In this document: positions 1 through 7,819 of the stretch, piece after piece
Position numbering within the stretch: the stretch's first letter is position 1
How the letters are laid out: every line of letters begins with the position of its first letter
Origin: Candidatus Altimarinota bacterium
GTDB taxonomy: Bacteria > Patescibacteriota > Gracilibacteria > UM-FILTER-43-11
NCBI GenBank assembly: GCA_028281045.1
Contig: JANQKP010000003.1
Span: 124,001 to 188,000, forward strand
DNA: 64,000 nt
Reading direction: 5' to 3'
Made by a program: the position numbers and the translations under genes
Notes under the pieces: generated by a model
What the model was told of the DNA's origin: nothing
Database searches by the model: none
The model's input: only the letters and a program-made list of their open reading frames with translations

Positions 1-2
1 TG

Positions 3-836
3 GCCGATAGCATTGAAGCCACCCGTCTTTGCCGCGAAGTGGGACTTAAAATTTGTCATCATCTGATGCCAAACTTGCCTACGGCTACGGTAGAATCTGA
101 CCTAAAATCTGGAAGAGATCTATTCTTAAACGAAGGGCTCTGCCCAGATTATCTAAAGGTCTACCCTACTATGGTAACCCCTTACAGTGATCTAGAAAAA
201 ATGGTGAAAGAAGATCCGAGCATTCATACGCCATACACCGATGATGAACTCATGGAAATCATCGCAGAGATTAAAACGCATGTGCCAGAATATTGCCGCA
301 TCATTCGTATTATTCGCGATATTCCCGCAGAGAGCATTATTATGGGTTCTAAAACCAGTAATCTGCGCCAGGAAATGCACCGCAGAGGTATTGTTTGCCG
401 CTGCGTGCGCTGCCGCGAGATTCAAGACAATAACTTTAAAATGGAAGACACAGAGCTTCGCGTGCAAGAGTACCAAGCCAATGGGGGCCCAGAACTATTT
501 ATTTCTATAGACGAAGTGAAACAAGATAAGATCATTGGACTATGTCGTCTTCGGCTCCCTAATAAGCCGAATGACGATATCTTTAATGAGCTAAAAGATG
601 CAGCCTTGGTTCGTGAACTTCACGTTTACGGGCGCCAAAAATCTCTAGAGCAAGGGGCGGTAGAAAGTAAATCGCAACATGTTGGTTTTGGACGCATGCT
701 CATGGAAAAAGCGGAGGCTATTTCTAAAGAAAGAGGCTACGATAAAATCGCTGTTATTGCTGCTGTGGGGACCCGCGAGTACTACAAAAAATTAGGTTAC
801 CACTTAGAAGGAACTTATATGGTGAAAGCGCTTTAA
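3..836 (+). CDS. Elp3-like radical SAM / GNAT tRNA-modifying protein, C-terminal part (partial)
   Basis: The reading frame is open from base 3, so the gene starts upstream of the window; the GTG at 39 in the ORF track is internal. About 277 residues are visible. The first half matches the end of the Elp3 radical-SAM core (HHLMPNLP, then DYLKVYPT) and a Cys-rich stretch (CRCVRC). The last ~130 residues are the acetyltransferase domain with an acetyl-CoA loop (GFGRMLMEKAE) and the ending GTREYYKKLGYHLEGTYMVK. Elp3 family proteins modify wobble uridine in tRNA using acetyl-CoA and radical SAM chemistry. The stop (TAA) overlaps the stop of the convergent gene by three bases. Bacterial Elp3 homologues are uncommon but known in candidate phyla. 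Family call is firm; the substrate is inferred. Confidence 0.9.
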   Translation, partial: ADSIEATRLCREVGLKICHHLMPNLPTATVESDLKSGRDLFLNEGLCPDYLKVYPTMVTPYSDLEKMVKEDPSIHTPYTDDELMEIIAEIKTHVPEYCRIIRIIRDIPAESIIMGSKTSNLRQEMHRRGIVCRCVRCREIQDNNFKMEDTELRVQEYQANGGPELFISIDEVKQDKIIGLCRLRLPNKPNDDIFNELKDAALVRELHVYGRQKSLEQGAVESKSQHVGFGRMLMEKAEAISKERGYDKIAVIAAVGTREYYKKLGYHLEGTYMVKAL

Positions 837-1786
837 TCTTTCTTTTCTTCTATGGTTCCCAGATCTTCATCTTGAATGATGGTCTGGCTTTTTTCGGCAA
901 GCAGATTAAACGTAAGCACCCAAACCGTGGCGGCAAAAACATGGAAAAGTCCAAAGAGGTAAGCGGCTACAAGAATAAGGGCAAGGCCAACTACCCCTGC
1001 AATAGCGAGCCCTATTTTCCACCATACTACGGTGGCGAGGAAGGTGGTAGAACCAATAATGAACATAGGAATTAAAAGGACAAGAATCACATTTAAAATG
1101 ATTCTTGCTCCAATTAAAAGCATAAGAATAAGTACTAGAATGGTTTTTCTAAGATTGGCAATCACCAGAATCACACTGTTCATGATCGCTTTCATGAGCC
1201 GCTGATTATGCAGCACAATGTAATACTCTGCATAGGTGAACAGGAAGCTCACCACGAACCCAATAATGGCAATGAAAAGCAGAATGGGCAGCGCAAAGAA
1301 GAAGACGTTTTCACCCCACCAGCGCAGAATGAAAGAGCTTTCTGTAAAGAGCGTGGTGATACTAAAAGCTCCTGAGATAAGACCGAATTCGAAGACGGGG
1401 AAAAAGCGACGAACTCCCACTTCTACAGAGCCGTCGATGGCTTTGTATTCGTGAATCCGATTCACCGCTTCAATGAGCGCTCCACGAAGAATAGGGGTTA
1501 AAAGCACATAGCCTAAGAAAAAGAGAAGGCCAATGATTCCCAGAGCAATAGAAAGCCCCACATGACCAGTTATGAAGTGCCAGATACTTTCAATGTTGCC
1601 TACCATAGAATCCCCTGCATCTTCATTAAAAAGGCTGCTGTGTCTAAAAGCATTGTATTGGTAAATCAGATAAGCGCTGCTCACCACAATACTAAAGAAA
1701 GCAGGAATAGCCCCATACCATATGAGTTTTTTAAGATGAACTTGGGTCATCTGCCAGGCTTTGCGGACAATATCTCGTGTATTCAT
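833..1786 (-). CDS. polytopic membrane protein of unknown function
   Basis: A 317-residue protein with about six hydrophobic segments (near residues 22-42, 75-100, 130-150, 165-190, 215-245 and 250-290) and a charged C-terminus. I do not recognise a named family; it resembles the broad class of multi-pass proteins annotated as hypothetical membrane proteins in candidate-phylum genomes. The start at 1786 is an ATG about 20 bases after an extended -10 (TGCTAAAAT). It converges on the Elp3-like gene with overlapping stops. No catalytic motif is visible. Confidence 0.75.
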   Translation of the reverse strand: MNTRDIVRKAWQMTQVHLKKLIWYGAIPAFFSIVVSSAYLIYQYNAFRHSSLFNEDAGDSMVGNIESIWHFITGHVGLSIALGIIGLLFFLGYVLLTPILRGALIEAVNRIHEYKAIDGSVEVGVRRFFPVFEFGLISGAFSITTLFTESSFILRWWGENVFFFALPILLFIAIIGFVVSFLFTYAEYYIVLHNQRLMKAIMNSVILVIANLRKTILVLILMLLIGARIILNVILVLLIPMFIIGSTTFLATVVWWKIGLAIAGVVGLALILVAAYLFGLFHVFAATVWVLTFNLLAEKSQTIIQDEDLGTIEEKKD

Positions 1787-1807
1787 TCCTTTAATTTACT
1801 GGCGAAT

Positions 1808-1816
1808 ATTTTAGCA
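1808..1816 (-). promoter_or_regulatory. extended -10 promoter of the 833-1786 membrane protein gene
   Basis: On the minus strand the sequence reads TGCTAAAAT, an extended -10 (TGN plus TAAAAT) with no clear -35. It gives a leader of about 15-20 bases. The same TGN-TATAMT form recurs upstream of other genes in the window. Confidence 0.45.
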
Positions 1817-1912
1817 AAAAAAGGCCCATTTGAACAGTCTCAAATAAACCCTTTACAAAATTTAATAAATAGTATAGAATAATCTCCAATTGCCCTTTTG
1901 TCACAATAAATT

Positions 1913-1941
1913 ACCCTGCTCCTCCCGGTGTAGGGTTTTTT
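1913..1941 (+). terminator. hairpin plus T-run beside the candidate RNA
   Basis: ACCCT and AGGGT pair around a 14-base loop and are followed by TTTTTT on the plus strand. In the plus direction it has terminator form, yet no plus-strand gene precedes it apart from a weak promoter-like TTTACA-N17-TAGAAT (1852-1880). It may instead protect the 3' end of the minus-strand RNA. Confidence 0.35.
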
Positions 1942-1953
1942 ATTGGAATAAAA

Positions 1954-2338
1954 TAAAGGGTGCCACGATTTGAACATGTAGTCCGTAAAAGAATTAGGAG
2001 CAACAGAGGTTTCGAAAGCACCCTTTCGTCACACAACCCCAGAATATTACCGACTGCCAACAACAGCGATAATATTAGTTTTGTAAGGTTGGTGTTGGTC
2101 CACCGAAGTGGACGCGCCTCCCTACTTGGCTTTATTTTTATTTTTGTGCCAGTAAAGGCATTTTGTTTTTGTTTTTGGTCCCTACTACCCCGGAGCCAAA
2201 AGGCTCCAAAGGAGAGACTACTTTTTCTTTCTGTTTTTATTTCAAAAACAGAGGTGTAAAAGCAGGGAGAAGGCTGCCTAGGTTATCCCCAGGCAAGCTC
2301 CCGCCTGCTTAGTTAAAGCCAAATGTGAAAGAACAAAT
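1954..2338 (-). ncRNA. candidate structured non-coding RNA, family not identified
   Basis: A ~385-base region with a strong minus-strand promoter and no convincing protein frame. Minus-strand hairpins include a GCAGG...GGGAG / CTCCC...CTGC stem holding an inner GCCT/AGGC hairpin, CTGTTTTT/AAAAACAG, GGAGCC-ttttGGCTCC, TGCC...GGCA and GTCCAC-ttcg-GTGGAC. Near the 3' end there is a tRNA-type T-loop (GTTCAAATC) preceded by GGAC, as in tmRNA. A 9-bp inverted repeat, AAAGGGTGC/GCACCCTTT, brackets the last ~70 bases. I could not match it to tmRNA (no 5' acceptor strand at the 5' end, no tag frame ending in LAA), to RNase P RNA (no GAGGAAAGUC core) or to SRP RNA. The 3' end is uncertain. A tRNA fold fails: there is no D-arm and no GG in the D-loop. 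Confidence 0.5.
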
Positions 2339-2344
2339 CTAATA

Positions 2345-2373
2345 ATTATAGCAAAGTTTTTTAATTTCGTCAA
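2345..2373 (-). promoter_or_regulatory. strong promoter of the candidate structured RNA
   Basis: On the minus strand: TTGACG, 17-base spacer, TATAAT. This is one of the best consensus matches in the window, and start of transcription would fall near 2338. A strong promoter facing away from gmk into a non-coding region is the main reason to call an RNA gene here. Confidence 0.7.
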
Positions 2374-2385
2374 GAGGTGGCTGCT

Positions 2386-2413
2386 TTGGAAAACCAATAA
2401 TTTGGTGTACTAT
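2386..2413 (+). promoter_or_regulatory. probable promoter of gmk
   Basis: TTGGAA, 16-base spacer, TACTAT. Transcription would start about 8 bases before the ATG at 2428, leaving almost no leader and no Shine-Dalgarno. Confidence 0.4.
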
Positions 2414-2427
2414 TTCGACCGTAAATT

Positions 2428-3000
2428 ATGTCTGGAAAATTATTCTTAATCGTTGGCCCTTCGGGTTCTGGGAAAAGCTCTGTGATGATGGGGCTTAAAG
2501 AGCAGCACCCTGAATTCACTTATCCGCTTTCTGCCACCACGCGCGACATGCGCCCTGGTGAAAAAGACGGTGAAATCTACCACTTCATGAGCAAAGTGGA
2601 TTTTGAAATTGGAATCAAAGAAGGAAAATTCTTGGAATACGCTGTAGTGCACCAAGATAATTTTTACGGCCTGATTAAACAGCCTGTACTTGATGCCCTT
2701 GCGGCGGGAGAAACCGTGGTGCGCGAAGTGGATATTCAAGGGTTCGATAGCATCCGTGATGCCCTTGAAGAAGATCAGCTGATTAGCATCTTCATCACGG
2801 TGCCACACAAAGATGAACTGGTAGATCGCATTAAAGGCCGCGCCGAAATTTCAGACGAAGAACTCGATAAACGCATGAAAAGCATGTACGCGGAATTTGC
2901 TCGTGCAAGAGACTGCGATTACATGGTTGAAAATGCCAACGGTAAATTACAAGATACCATTGATCGCGTGGTAGAAATCATTCAAGAGGAATCTAAATAA
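2428..3000 (+). CDS. gmk: guanylate kinase
   Basis: Phosphorylates GMP to GDP with ATP in the cytoplasm; essential in nucleotide supply. The 190-residue length is normal. Residues 8-16 hold the P-loop GPSGSGKSS, followed by the GMP-binding region (SATTRDMRPGE, then YHFMSKVDFE) and a lid segment (GRAEISDEELDKRM). It lies 11 bases upstream of the RelA/SpoT-like gene, and the two are probably one transcript, both concerning guanine nucleotides. No Shine-Dalgarno. Confidence 0.97.
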   Translation: MSGKLFLIVGPSGSGKSSVMMGLKEQHPEFTYPLSATTRDMRPGEKDGEIYHFMSKVDFEIGIKEGKFLEYAVVHQDNFYGLIKQPVLDALAAGETVVREVDIQGFDSIRDALEEDQLISIFITVPHKDELVDRIKGRAEISDEELDKRMKSMYAEFARARDCDYMVENANGKLQDTIDRVVEIIQEESK

Positions 3001-3011
3001 CCTAAGGTCTT

Positions 3012-3962
3012 ATGAAAAGACCCGTATCGCTCGACAGCATTGTTAAGTCTTACAAAGAAATATTCTCGAAGCACGATGTGCCGAGAGGCTCTTTTGATAA
3101 AAAGAAAAAGCTTCTAACCACTTTAAACGAAATTGAGGTAGGACCCCCCGTTTTAAACGCCCTATTTTTGCCCAACGACATTGAACTCATTAAAAAGTGT
3201 AATAAGGAATTAGATCCAAAAATCTGCAAACTAAAAGCAGATGCTCTAAAAATTCTGAAAGATAAAAAAGAGCTTATGCGCATGAAAAGGCTCAAGAAAA
3301 TTAAAAATGCAGACTATGAAAAAGTAGCCCTGGCTCTGATAGAGCTGATTTTAAAACTAAAAGATGAAGGCGGTAATACAACCTTATATAAAGAGATTAG
3401 ATCTAGCTGGATTCCCCTGGCAGACCATGCAGGGATGTGGAAACTTCGCTACAAATTAGAAGACCTCACCTTTTCACTAGAGGAACCTAAAGAGTATCAG
3501 CTCATCATTTCGCTTCGTAAAAAAGCGAATGATGCGCATCAACAACTTTTCAAAGATATTGTGGACATTCTCTCGTTCAAATTCGATAACGAAGGGCTTA
3601 AAAAATATCAGATTCTTTTTAGAAAAAAGAACATCTATGGGGTTTACGAAAAAATGAAGCGTAACAGTAAAAATATCAATCACATCACGGATCTTTTTGC
3701 GCTTCGCATAATTGTAAATAGCGAAGCAGACTGCTACAAAGCGCTAGAGATACTGCATTACTTGTGGCCCCCTTTCCCAAGTAGACTTAAAGACTATATT
3801 AAAGACCCTAAGCCAAATGGATACAAAAGTATTCATACCACGCTGCACTGCATAGATAAGCAAACAGTGGAGTTTCAAATTCGCACCGAAGAAATGGACC
3901 AAATCGCTAAATTTGGAACTGCGGGACATGCGGCTTACAAGAAAGTAATAAGAGCTATTTAG
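3012..3962 (+). CDS. RelA/SpoT-like (p)ppGpp synthetase, short form without HD or TGS/ACT domains
   Basis: A 316-residue protein. Residues ~130-165 match the linker found between hydrolase and synthetase in Rel proteins (WIPLADHAGMWKLRYKLEDL). Residues ~215-312 are the synthetase domain: DLFALRII, KDPKPNGYKSIHT, then a QIRT...GTAGHAAYKK end. The first ~110 residues carry no HD-type His/Asp metal motif, so hydrolase activity is not expected. The protein stops right after the synthetase domain, so the TGS, helical and ACT parts are absent. It follows gmk closely. Its stop overlaps that of the convergent regulator gene. The alarmone product is inferred from the family. Confidence 0.85.
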   Translation: MKRPVSLDSIVKSYKEIFSKHDVPRGSFDKKKKLLTTLNEIEVGPPVLNALFLPNDIELIKKCNKELDPKICKLKADALKILKDKKELMRMKRLKKIKNADYEKVALALIELILKLKDEGGNTTLYKEIRSSWIPLADHAGMWKLRYKLEDLTFSLEEPKEYQLIISLRKKANDAHQQLFKDIVDILSFKFDNEGLKKYQILFRKKNIYGVYEKMKRNSKNINHITDLFALRIIVNSEADCYKALEILHYLWPPFPSRLKDYIKDPKPNGYKSIHTTLHCIDKQTVEFQIRTEEMDQIAKFGTAGHAAYKKVIRAI

Positions 3963-4737
3963 CTTTTTTCTTAAGCTGCTTATTTTCTTCAAGGAGCTCA
4001 GCGTAGTCCCAACACATTTGGAACATATTACGCATGCTTTCTGAGATGTCTTTACTTTTTACGATTACTGCTAGTTTTTCTTCTACAGAGAAGTATGCCA
4101 CCTTATCATCGTAAATGTTGAGTTCAATATTATTGAACTCATATTTATCGCGAGGTACTAGACGTGACACGCGAAGCTCGCTTTCATCTTTCTTTTGACG
4201 AGCCTTAGACATTTTAGACTCTGGGAAGATTGCTTTAATCAGAATTCCAGCGGCTTTACGACGCTGATAATACTGATTCATATAATCTGGGAACTCTCCT
4301 TCGGTTTCATCAATAGCCGCAATAGCCAAAATATCGCTTTTAGAAGTGAGTGTATCTTCAAAGGCCGCAATGATCCCCTCTTTTCCTTCATAAAAGGCGA
4401 TCTCAGGCTTACTGAGGGCTGGATTCATGTAATCTGAAAACTTGTGCAGATTATCACTAAAAGATTTAATATTTTCCTCTAATTTATACTTAGAATTTTC
4501 TAGTATTTTCAGGAGCACTTCAGGATGCTCTGCTGTGAAGAAATCTTTCTCACGAGCATAGCGACTAATGAACCCGCGCTCCATGAGGCTCGATAAAATC
4601 AACATGGCATCTGAAGTAGATAGTCCAGTGTCTTTTGAAATCGTTTTAATATCCTGAGTTCCCAGCTTTAAAGTAGCCAGGTACACTTTGGCTTCGTTGC
4701 TATTGAGTCCGATTTTTTGAAGGACTTTAGTGAGCAT
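3955..4737 (-). CDS. TrmB-type transcriptional regulator
   Basis: A 260-residue protein. Residues 1-75 form a winged helix of the TrmB kind (IGLNSNEAKVYLATLKLG, then a recognition-helix region LSTSDAMLILSSLMERGFI). Residues ~105-245 are the usual C-terminal sensor-like half starting near IAFYEGKEGIIAAFEDTL. It lies 27 bases downstream of the PLP-fold gene and is probably co-transcribed, so it may control that operon. It is the third such regulator in the window, but I see no 18-bp palindrome of the 17.3/27.0 kb type upstream of this operon. Ligand unknown. Confidence 0.85.
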   Translation of the reverse strand: MLTKVLQKIGLNSNEAKVYLATLKLGTQDIKTISKDTGLSTSDAMLILSSLMERGFISRYAREKDFFTAEHPEVLLKILENSKYKLEENIKSFSDNLHKFSDYMNPALSKPEIAFYEGKEGIIAAFEDTLTSKSDILAIAAIDETEGEFPDYMNQYYQRRKAAGILIKAIFPESKMSKARQKKDESELRVSRLVPRDKYEFNNIELNIYDDKVAYFSVEEKLAVIVKSKDISESMRNMFQMCWDYAELLEENKQLKKKAK

Positions 4738-4764
4738 AGAATTTTAGTCGATGGAGCTATTATA

Positions 4765-7701
4765 CTACACACCTGGCCACCAAGAAACTGCTTTTTTCGC
4801 CTGAGCGATGAAGCTATCTGGATCATTCTCGATCTTGTGGCCAATAAGCTCCCAGTGAACGGCGCTAATAGTATCAAAGTAGTCATCGATTTCATCTGTA
4901 TTTAAGGCTTGTTCATCATCTACAGAAAGGCGTAGTCCGCGCTCATTTTGTAGGCACTCAGTACTTCGGTGCTTCAACTTATCAAGAGCTCTCTGCATAT
5001 CACCCCCATTAACGGTAGGAAATGTCATAGCAAGTACACCTGTGTAATCTTCTGAATTACGGTGAACTGGGTAAATAACTCTTGCTCCCAGCCACTGAGC
5101 TAGCTTTTCTTTCTTATGCTGCTCCCAAAGCCTACGGGCTTTTCCTGAAAGCATGTGATCCATGATGAATTGCTGCCCATATTCTTCTATTTTCATCATT
5201 AGATATTCGGTCACCTCAGAGCTTCTCATAGCTCTTTTTTGATCTACAGTCATATCTCTGTACTTCCCGAAGTTACCCCCCAGGTGCATATAGTCGATTT
5301 TAGACATTAGGCGATCAAGCGCTACACCCATAGCAGCAAAGTAAGCCACCGGTCTGGTACCAGAATCATTTTGCTTATAGCGATATTTCTCCTTGAAGGC
5401 CGAAGAAGTCATCAGAAGCCCAGTTTGATCTACCCCTAGAGCTTTGTGACCTGAAGTAATGTATAGATCCGGTTTCATTAGACCAAGGTCATCTGCTTCT
5501 GTACGACCAAGGGCCTGAGAACCATCTAAACAAATGGGCACATCTGGATAAGCTTCTTTGAGCATAGCAATAAGTTCTGCCATGTTTTCCTGACTTGATT
5601 TTCCATTATTTAAAGAAAATGGAGTGTCTCCAAAGCGAGTGCGCGTACTCATTAGAATCATACGAGTCTTACCATTGATCTTTTTACTCATAGACTCAAA
5701 AACTTCTTCTACGGTATGAGGTCTTTGGCTTCTCACTTTCTTTTCATTCATATTCACCGCACGTACCTTGGCGCCACGACGTGTGAATGGCTTTGTAATA
5801 CTCGGATACTCTTGATTAAACGTGACAATGTTTTCGTCTGGTTGAACTTCTGGAAGTTGCTCCATGAGCTCTGTGAAAGCCACTGTAGCAGAGGCATAAC
5901 AATCAATATGGTACCCCTTAGCGTTGAAGTACTTTCTTGATTTACGCCTAGTGAACTCAATGATCTCATTGAATGAATGCATATCAGGATTAGCCATAGC
6001 AGCTCCGATACGAAGCAAGTTCTTATTAGAAACACAGGTAGCGGCTGTATTCAGATTCCCATTAAGCTCTTTTTTGCGTCGCTCCGATGCATCTACCGTA
6101 ATTCTTATAGGCCCTTTCACTTTTCCAACCCCATCTCTAATTTGTTTCTCGGTGAAAATATCTAGAGCAAGCTCCACAATATGATCACGAATACAGCGAT
6201 CTCCTAGTCCTATACATGCCATATCTAAACAAGGATCATTATCTGCCAGTAGCAGTTGTATAGATCTATATAACGCCTCTCTTTCATTTACTTTTTCAGC
6301 ACTACGAATAGCTCCCAGCATTTCTAAGAAACGTTGTTGAGCGACCTTATCTTTATAAATGGTTTTAGGATGAAGTACGCGAAGAAACATAGACTCGCGA
6401 ATTACGTCAGGCTTGCTCTTATCAAATCCTTGTGGGGACATGCGTGGAGCCTCTTCATTTTCTAGTAAAGCTTCTTCCATGTATATGATTTTGTCCGCGG
6501 TATTAGGAAGCCCACGAATATCCTCATCAGCTCTTAAGATTCTGAGCGCACCTGTAATTGGGACCTCAAGCCTACTCTTTCTTTTTGAAAGCTTTCTCAC
6601 TTTTTCTCTCAGGTTTTTTAACGCTTCCTCATCCGGATTAGCCTTGCCTTCCTTTTTGGCTACTTCAGCTTTTGCCCTTTTTATATCCGCTGCAAATTGA
6701 TCGAACTTCGCCTTATTTTCCTTATAATAAGTAATGGCCTCTCTCACAATTTCAAGCTCAGACTCACTGTAATAAAGATGGGCTGACTCATTGAGTTCTA
6801 CAAGAGCTGCGGCCAGGGCATTACGAGGTACTTCTGGGCTAACGAGTAAGCCAAGCTTATTGGCATCAAAAGGAGTAGATTCGAAATTGGTTCCCCATTT
6901 CCATGGGAAGTGCCTGATAAAAACATCAAAAATATTGATGACTGCATCAGGAACTCGAAGCTTAGGATCGGAAAGCACATCTTTTAACACCTGATGGGCT
7001 TCAACTCTCATTTTTTGCTCGTCTTTAATATTACTTGCATTTGTAATTTCAGTAGCAGCGTCCCCATAAATAGTTAAAAAGGCCTGAAGTTGCACTAGGA
7101 AGCTTGGTGCCTTCTCTTGCCCTTCATGCTTTTCAATGGTTGGCCAAGCTTCAATAATAGCCTCAAGCGTATCAATATCTCCTTTTAGTAGGTTGTAAAG
7201 GAGTTGAATCATTTTCTCATTCCCTGGATCTTTTTGGGCAACTATTCTACAAAGTGCATTAAGGCGATTGGCCATGTTTTGGTCGATCTTATGGCGAACT
7301 GGACGCCTATTGTCTGTAAGCACTCTGCGTAAAAAATCTTTACCATGAAATTCAAACTTAAAATTCATAGGATTTTCGACTTCTTCCAAAGCAGCTTCAT
7401 AGTGATGATCTCTTACGGCAGCCTCTCCTATTTTAAGCTCCGGTATAATATGAAAAACGGAATCTCTTACCTGATCAGTAAGGTCTATACCCAAAAGCAG
7501 TCTTCTTAATTCTATAACAAGGCGTCTTTGGCTTAAGTCGTCTCTAATAGTATCTAAACCCAGAAGAAGATCATTCCATGACCTTAAATCTTCTAGTTGA
7601 GAATCAATGGCTATACCCGGCTTGATATCAGCCTTAGCCTGACCAAAACTACCTGCGATTTTCTCCTTAGCGAGCCTAAGGGTGAGAGAGCTTCCTGACA
7701 T
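4765..7701 (-). CDS. large PLP-dependent aminotransferase-V-fold protein with long N-terminal extension
   Basis: A 978-residue protein. The last ~470 residues look like a fold-type I PLP enzyme of the aminotransferase class V/cysteine desulfurase kind: a substrate/phosphate region (YHIDCYASATVAFTEL), the Asp of CLDGSQALG and the likely Schiff-base lysine in SGHKALGVDQ. The first ~500 residues are helical and charged, with a coiled-coil-like stretch near 335-375 (KRAKAEVAKKEGKANPDEEA), and match nothing I know. The ORF track starts at a TTG (7713), but the ATG at 7701 fits better with the promoter at 7733-7761, giving a ~25-base leader. The TrmB-type regulator follows. The reaction cannot be assigned. 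Confidence 0.75.
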   Translation of the reverse strand: MSGSSLTLRLAKEKIAGSFGQAKADIKPGIAIDSQLEDLRSWNDLLLGLDTIRDDLSQRRLVIELRRLLLGIDLTDQVRDSVFHIIPELKIGEAAVRDHHYEAALEEVENPMNFKFEFHGKDFLRRVLTDNRRPVRHKIDQNMANRLNALCRIVAQKDPGNEKMIQLLYNLLKGDIDTLEAIIEAWPTIEKHEGQEKAPSFLVQLQAFLTIYGDAATEITNASNIKDEQKMRVEAHQVLKDVLSDPKLRVPDAVINIFDVFIRHFPWKWGTNFESTPFDANKLGLLVSPEVPRNALAAALVELNESAHLYYSESELEIVREAITYYKENKAKFDQFAADIKRAKAEVAKKEGKANPDEEALKNLREKVRKLSKRKSRLEVPITGALRILRADEDIRGLPNTADKIIYMEEALLENEEAPRMSPQGFDKSKPDVIRESMFLRVLHPKTIYKDKVAQQRFLEMLGAIRSAEKVNEREALYRSIQLLLADNDPCLDMACIGLGDRCIRDHIVELALDIFTEKQIRDGVGKVKGPIRITVDASERRKKELNGNLNTAATCVSNKNLLRIGAAMANPDMHSFNEIIEFTRRKSRKYFNAKGYHIDCYASATVAFTELMEQLPEVQPDENIVTFNQEYPSITKPFTRRGAKVRAVNMNEKKVRSQRPHTVEEVFESMSKKINGKTRMILMSTRTRFGDTPFSLNNGKSSQENMAELIAMLKEAYPDVPICLDGSQALGRTEADDLGLMKPDLYITSGHKALGVDQTGLLMTSSAFKEKYRYKQNDSGTRPVAYFAAMGVALDRLMSKIDYMHLGGNFGKYRDMTVDQKRAMRSSEVTEYLMMKIEEYGQQFIMDHMLSGKARRLWEQHKKEKLAQWLGARVIYPVHRNSEDYTGVLAMTFPTVNGGDMQRALDKLKHRSTECLQNERGLRLSVDDEQALNTDEIDDYFDTISAVHWELIGHKIENDPDSFIAQAKKAVSWWPGV

Positions 7702-7732
7702 ACTTCGTAACAAGGGCTACATATAGATTGAT

Positions 7733-7761
7733 ATTTTACAATTTTTTATTATTTTTGTCAA
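7733..7761 (-). promoter_or_regulatory. promoter of the PLP-fold gene and its regulator
   Basis: Minus strand: TTGACA, 17-base spacer, TAAAAT, with transcription starting near 7726. A perfect -35 with an optimal spacer supports the ATG at 7701 as the start. The divergent gene at 7820 has only a TATACT-like -10 (7785-7790) visible. Confidence 0.7.
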
Positions 7762-7819
7762 TATATTCCTCTATATAAAATAGCTATACTGTTCCTTAGT
7801 GTAATTAACATAAAAAAAC

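Noticed and set aside
1954-2024. Possible tRNA (9-bp arms AAAGGGTGC/GCACCCTTT with a T-loop)
   Set aside because: No D-arm, no GG in a D-loop and no five-bp anticodon stem could be drawn on either strand.
1960-2259. 99-residue plus-strand ORF
   Set aside because: It lies wholly inside the structured RNA region, has odd composition and no start signals; the minus-strand promoter and hairpins explain the region better.
1954-2338. Calling the RNA tmRNA outright
   Set aside because: The T-loop end fits, but the 5' acceptor strand is not at the 5' end, no permuted order works, and no tag frame with a typical ending is found.
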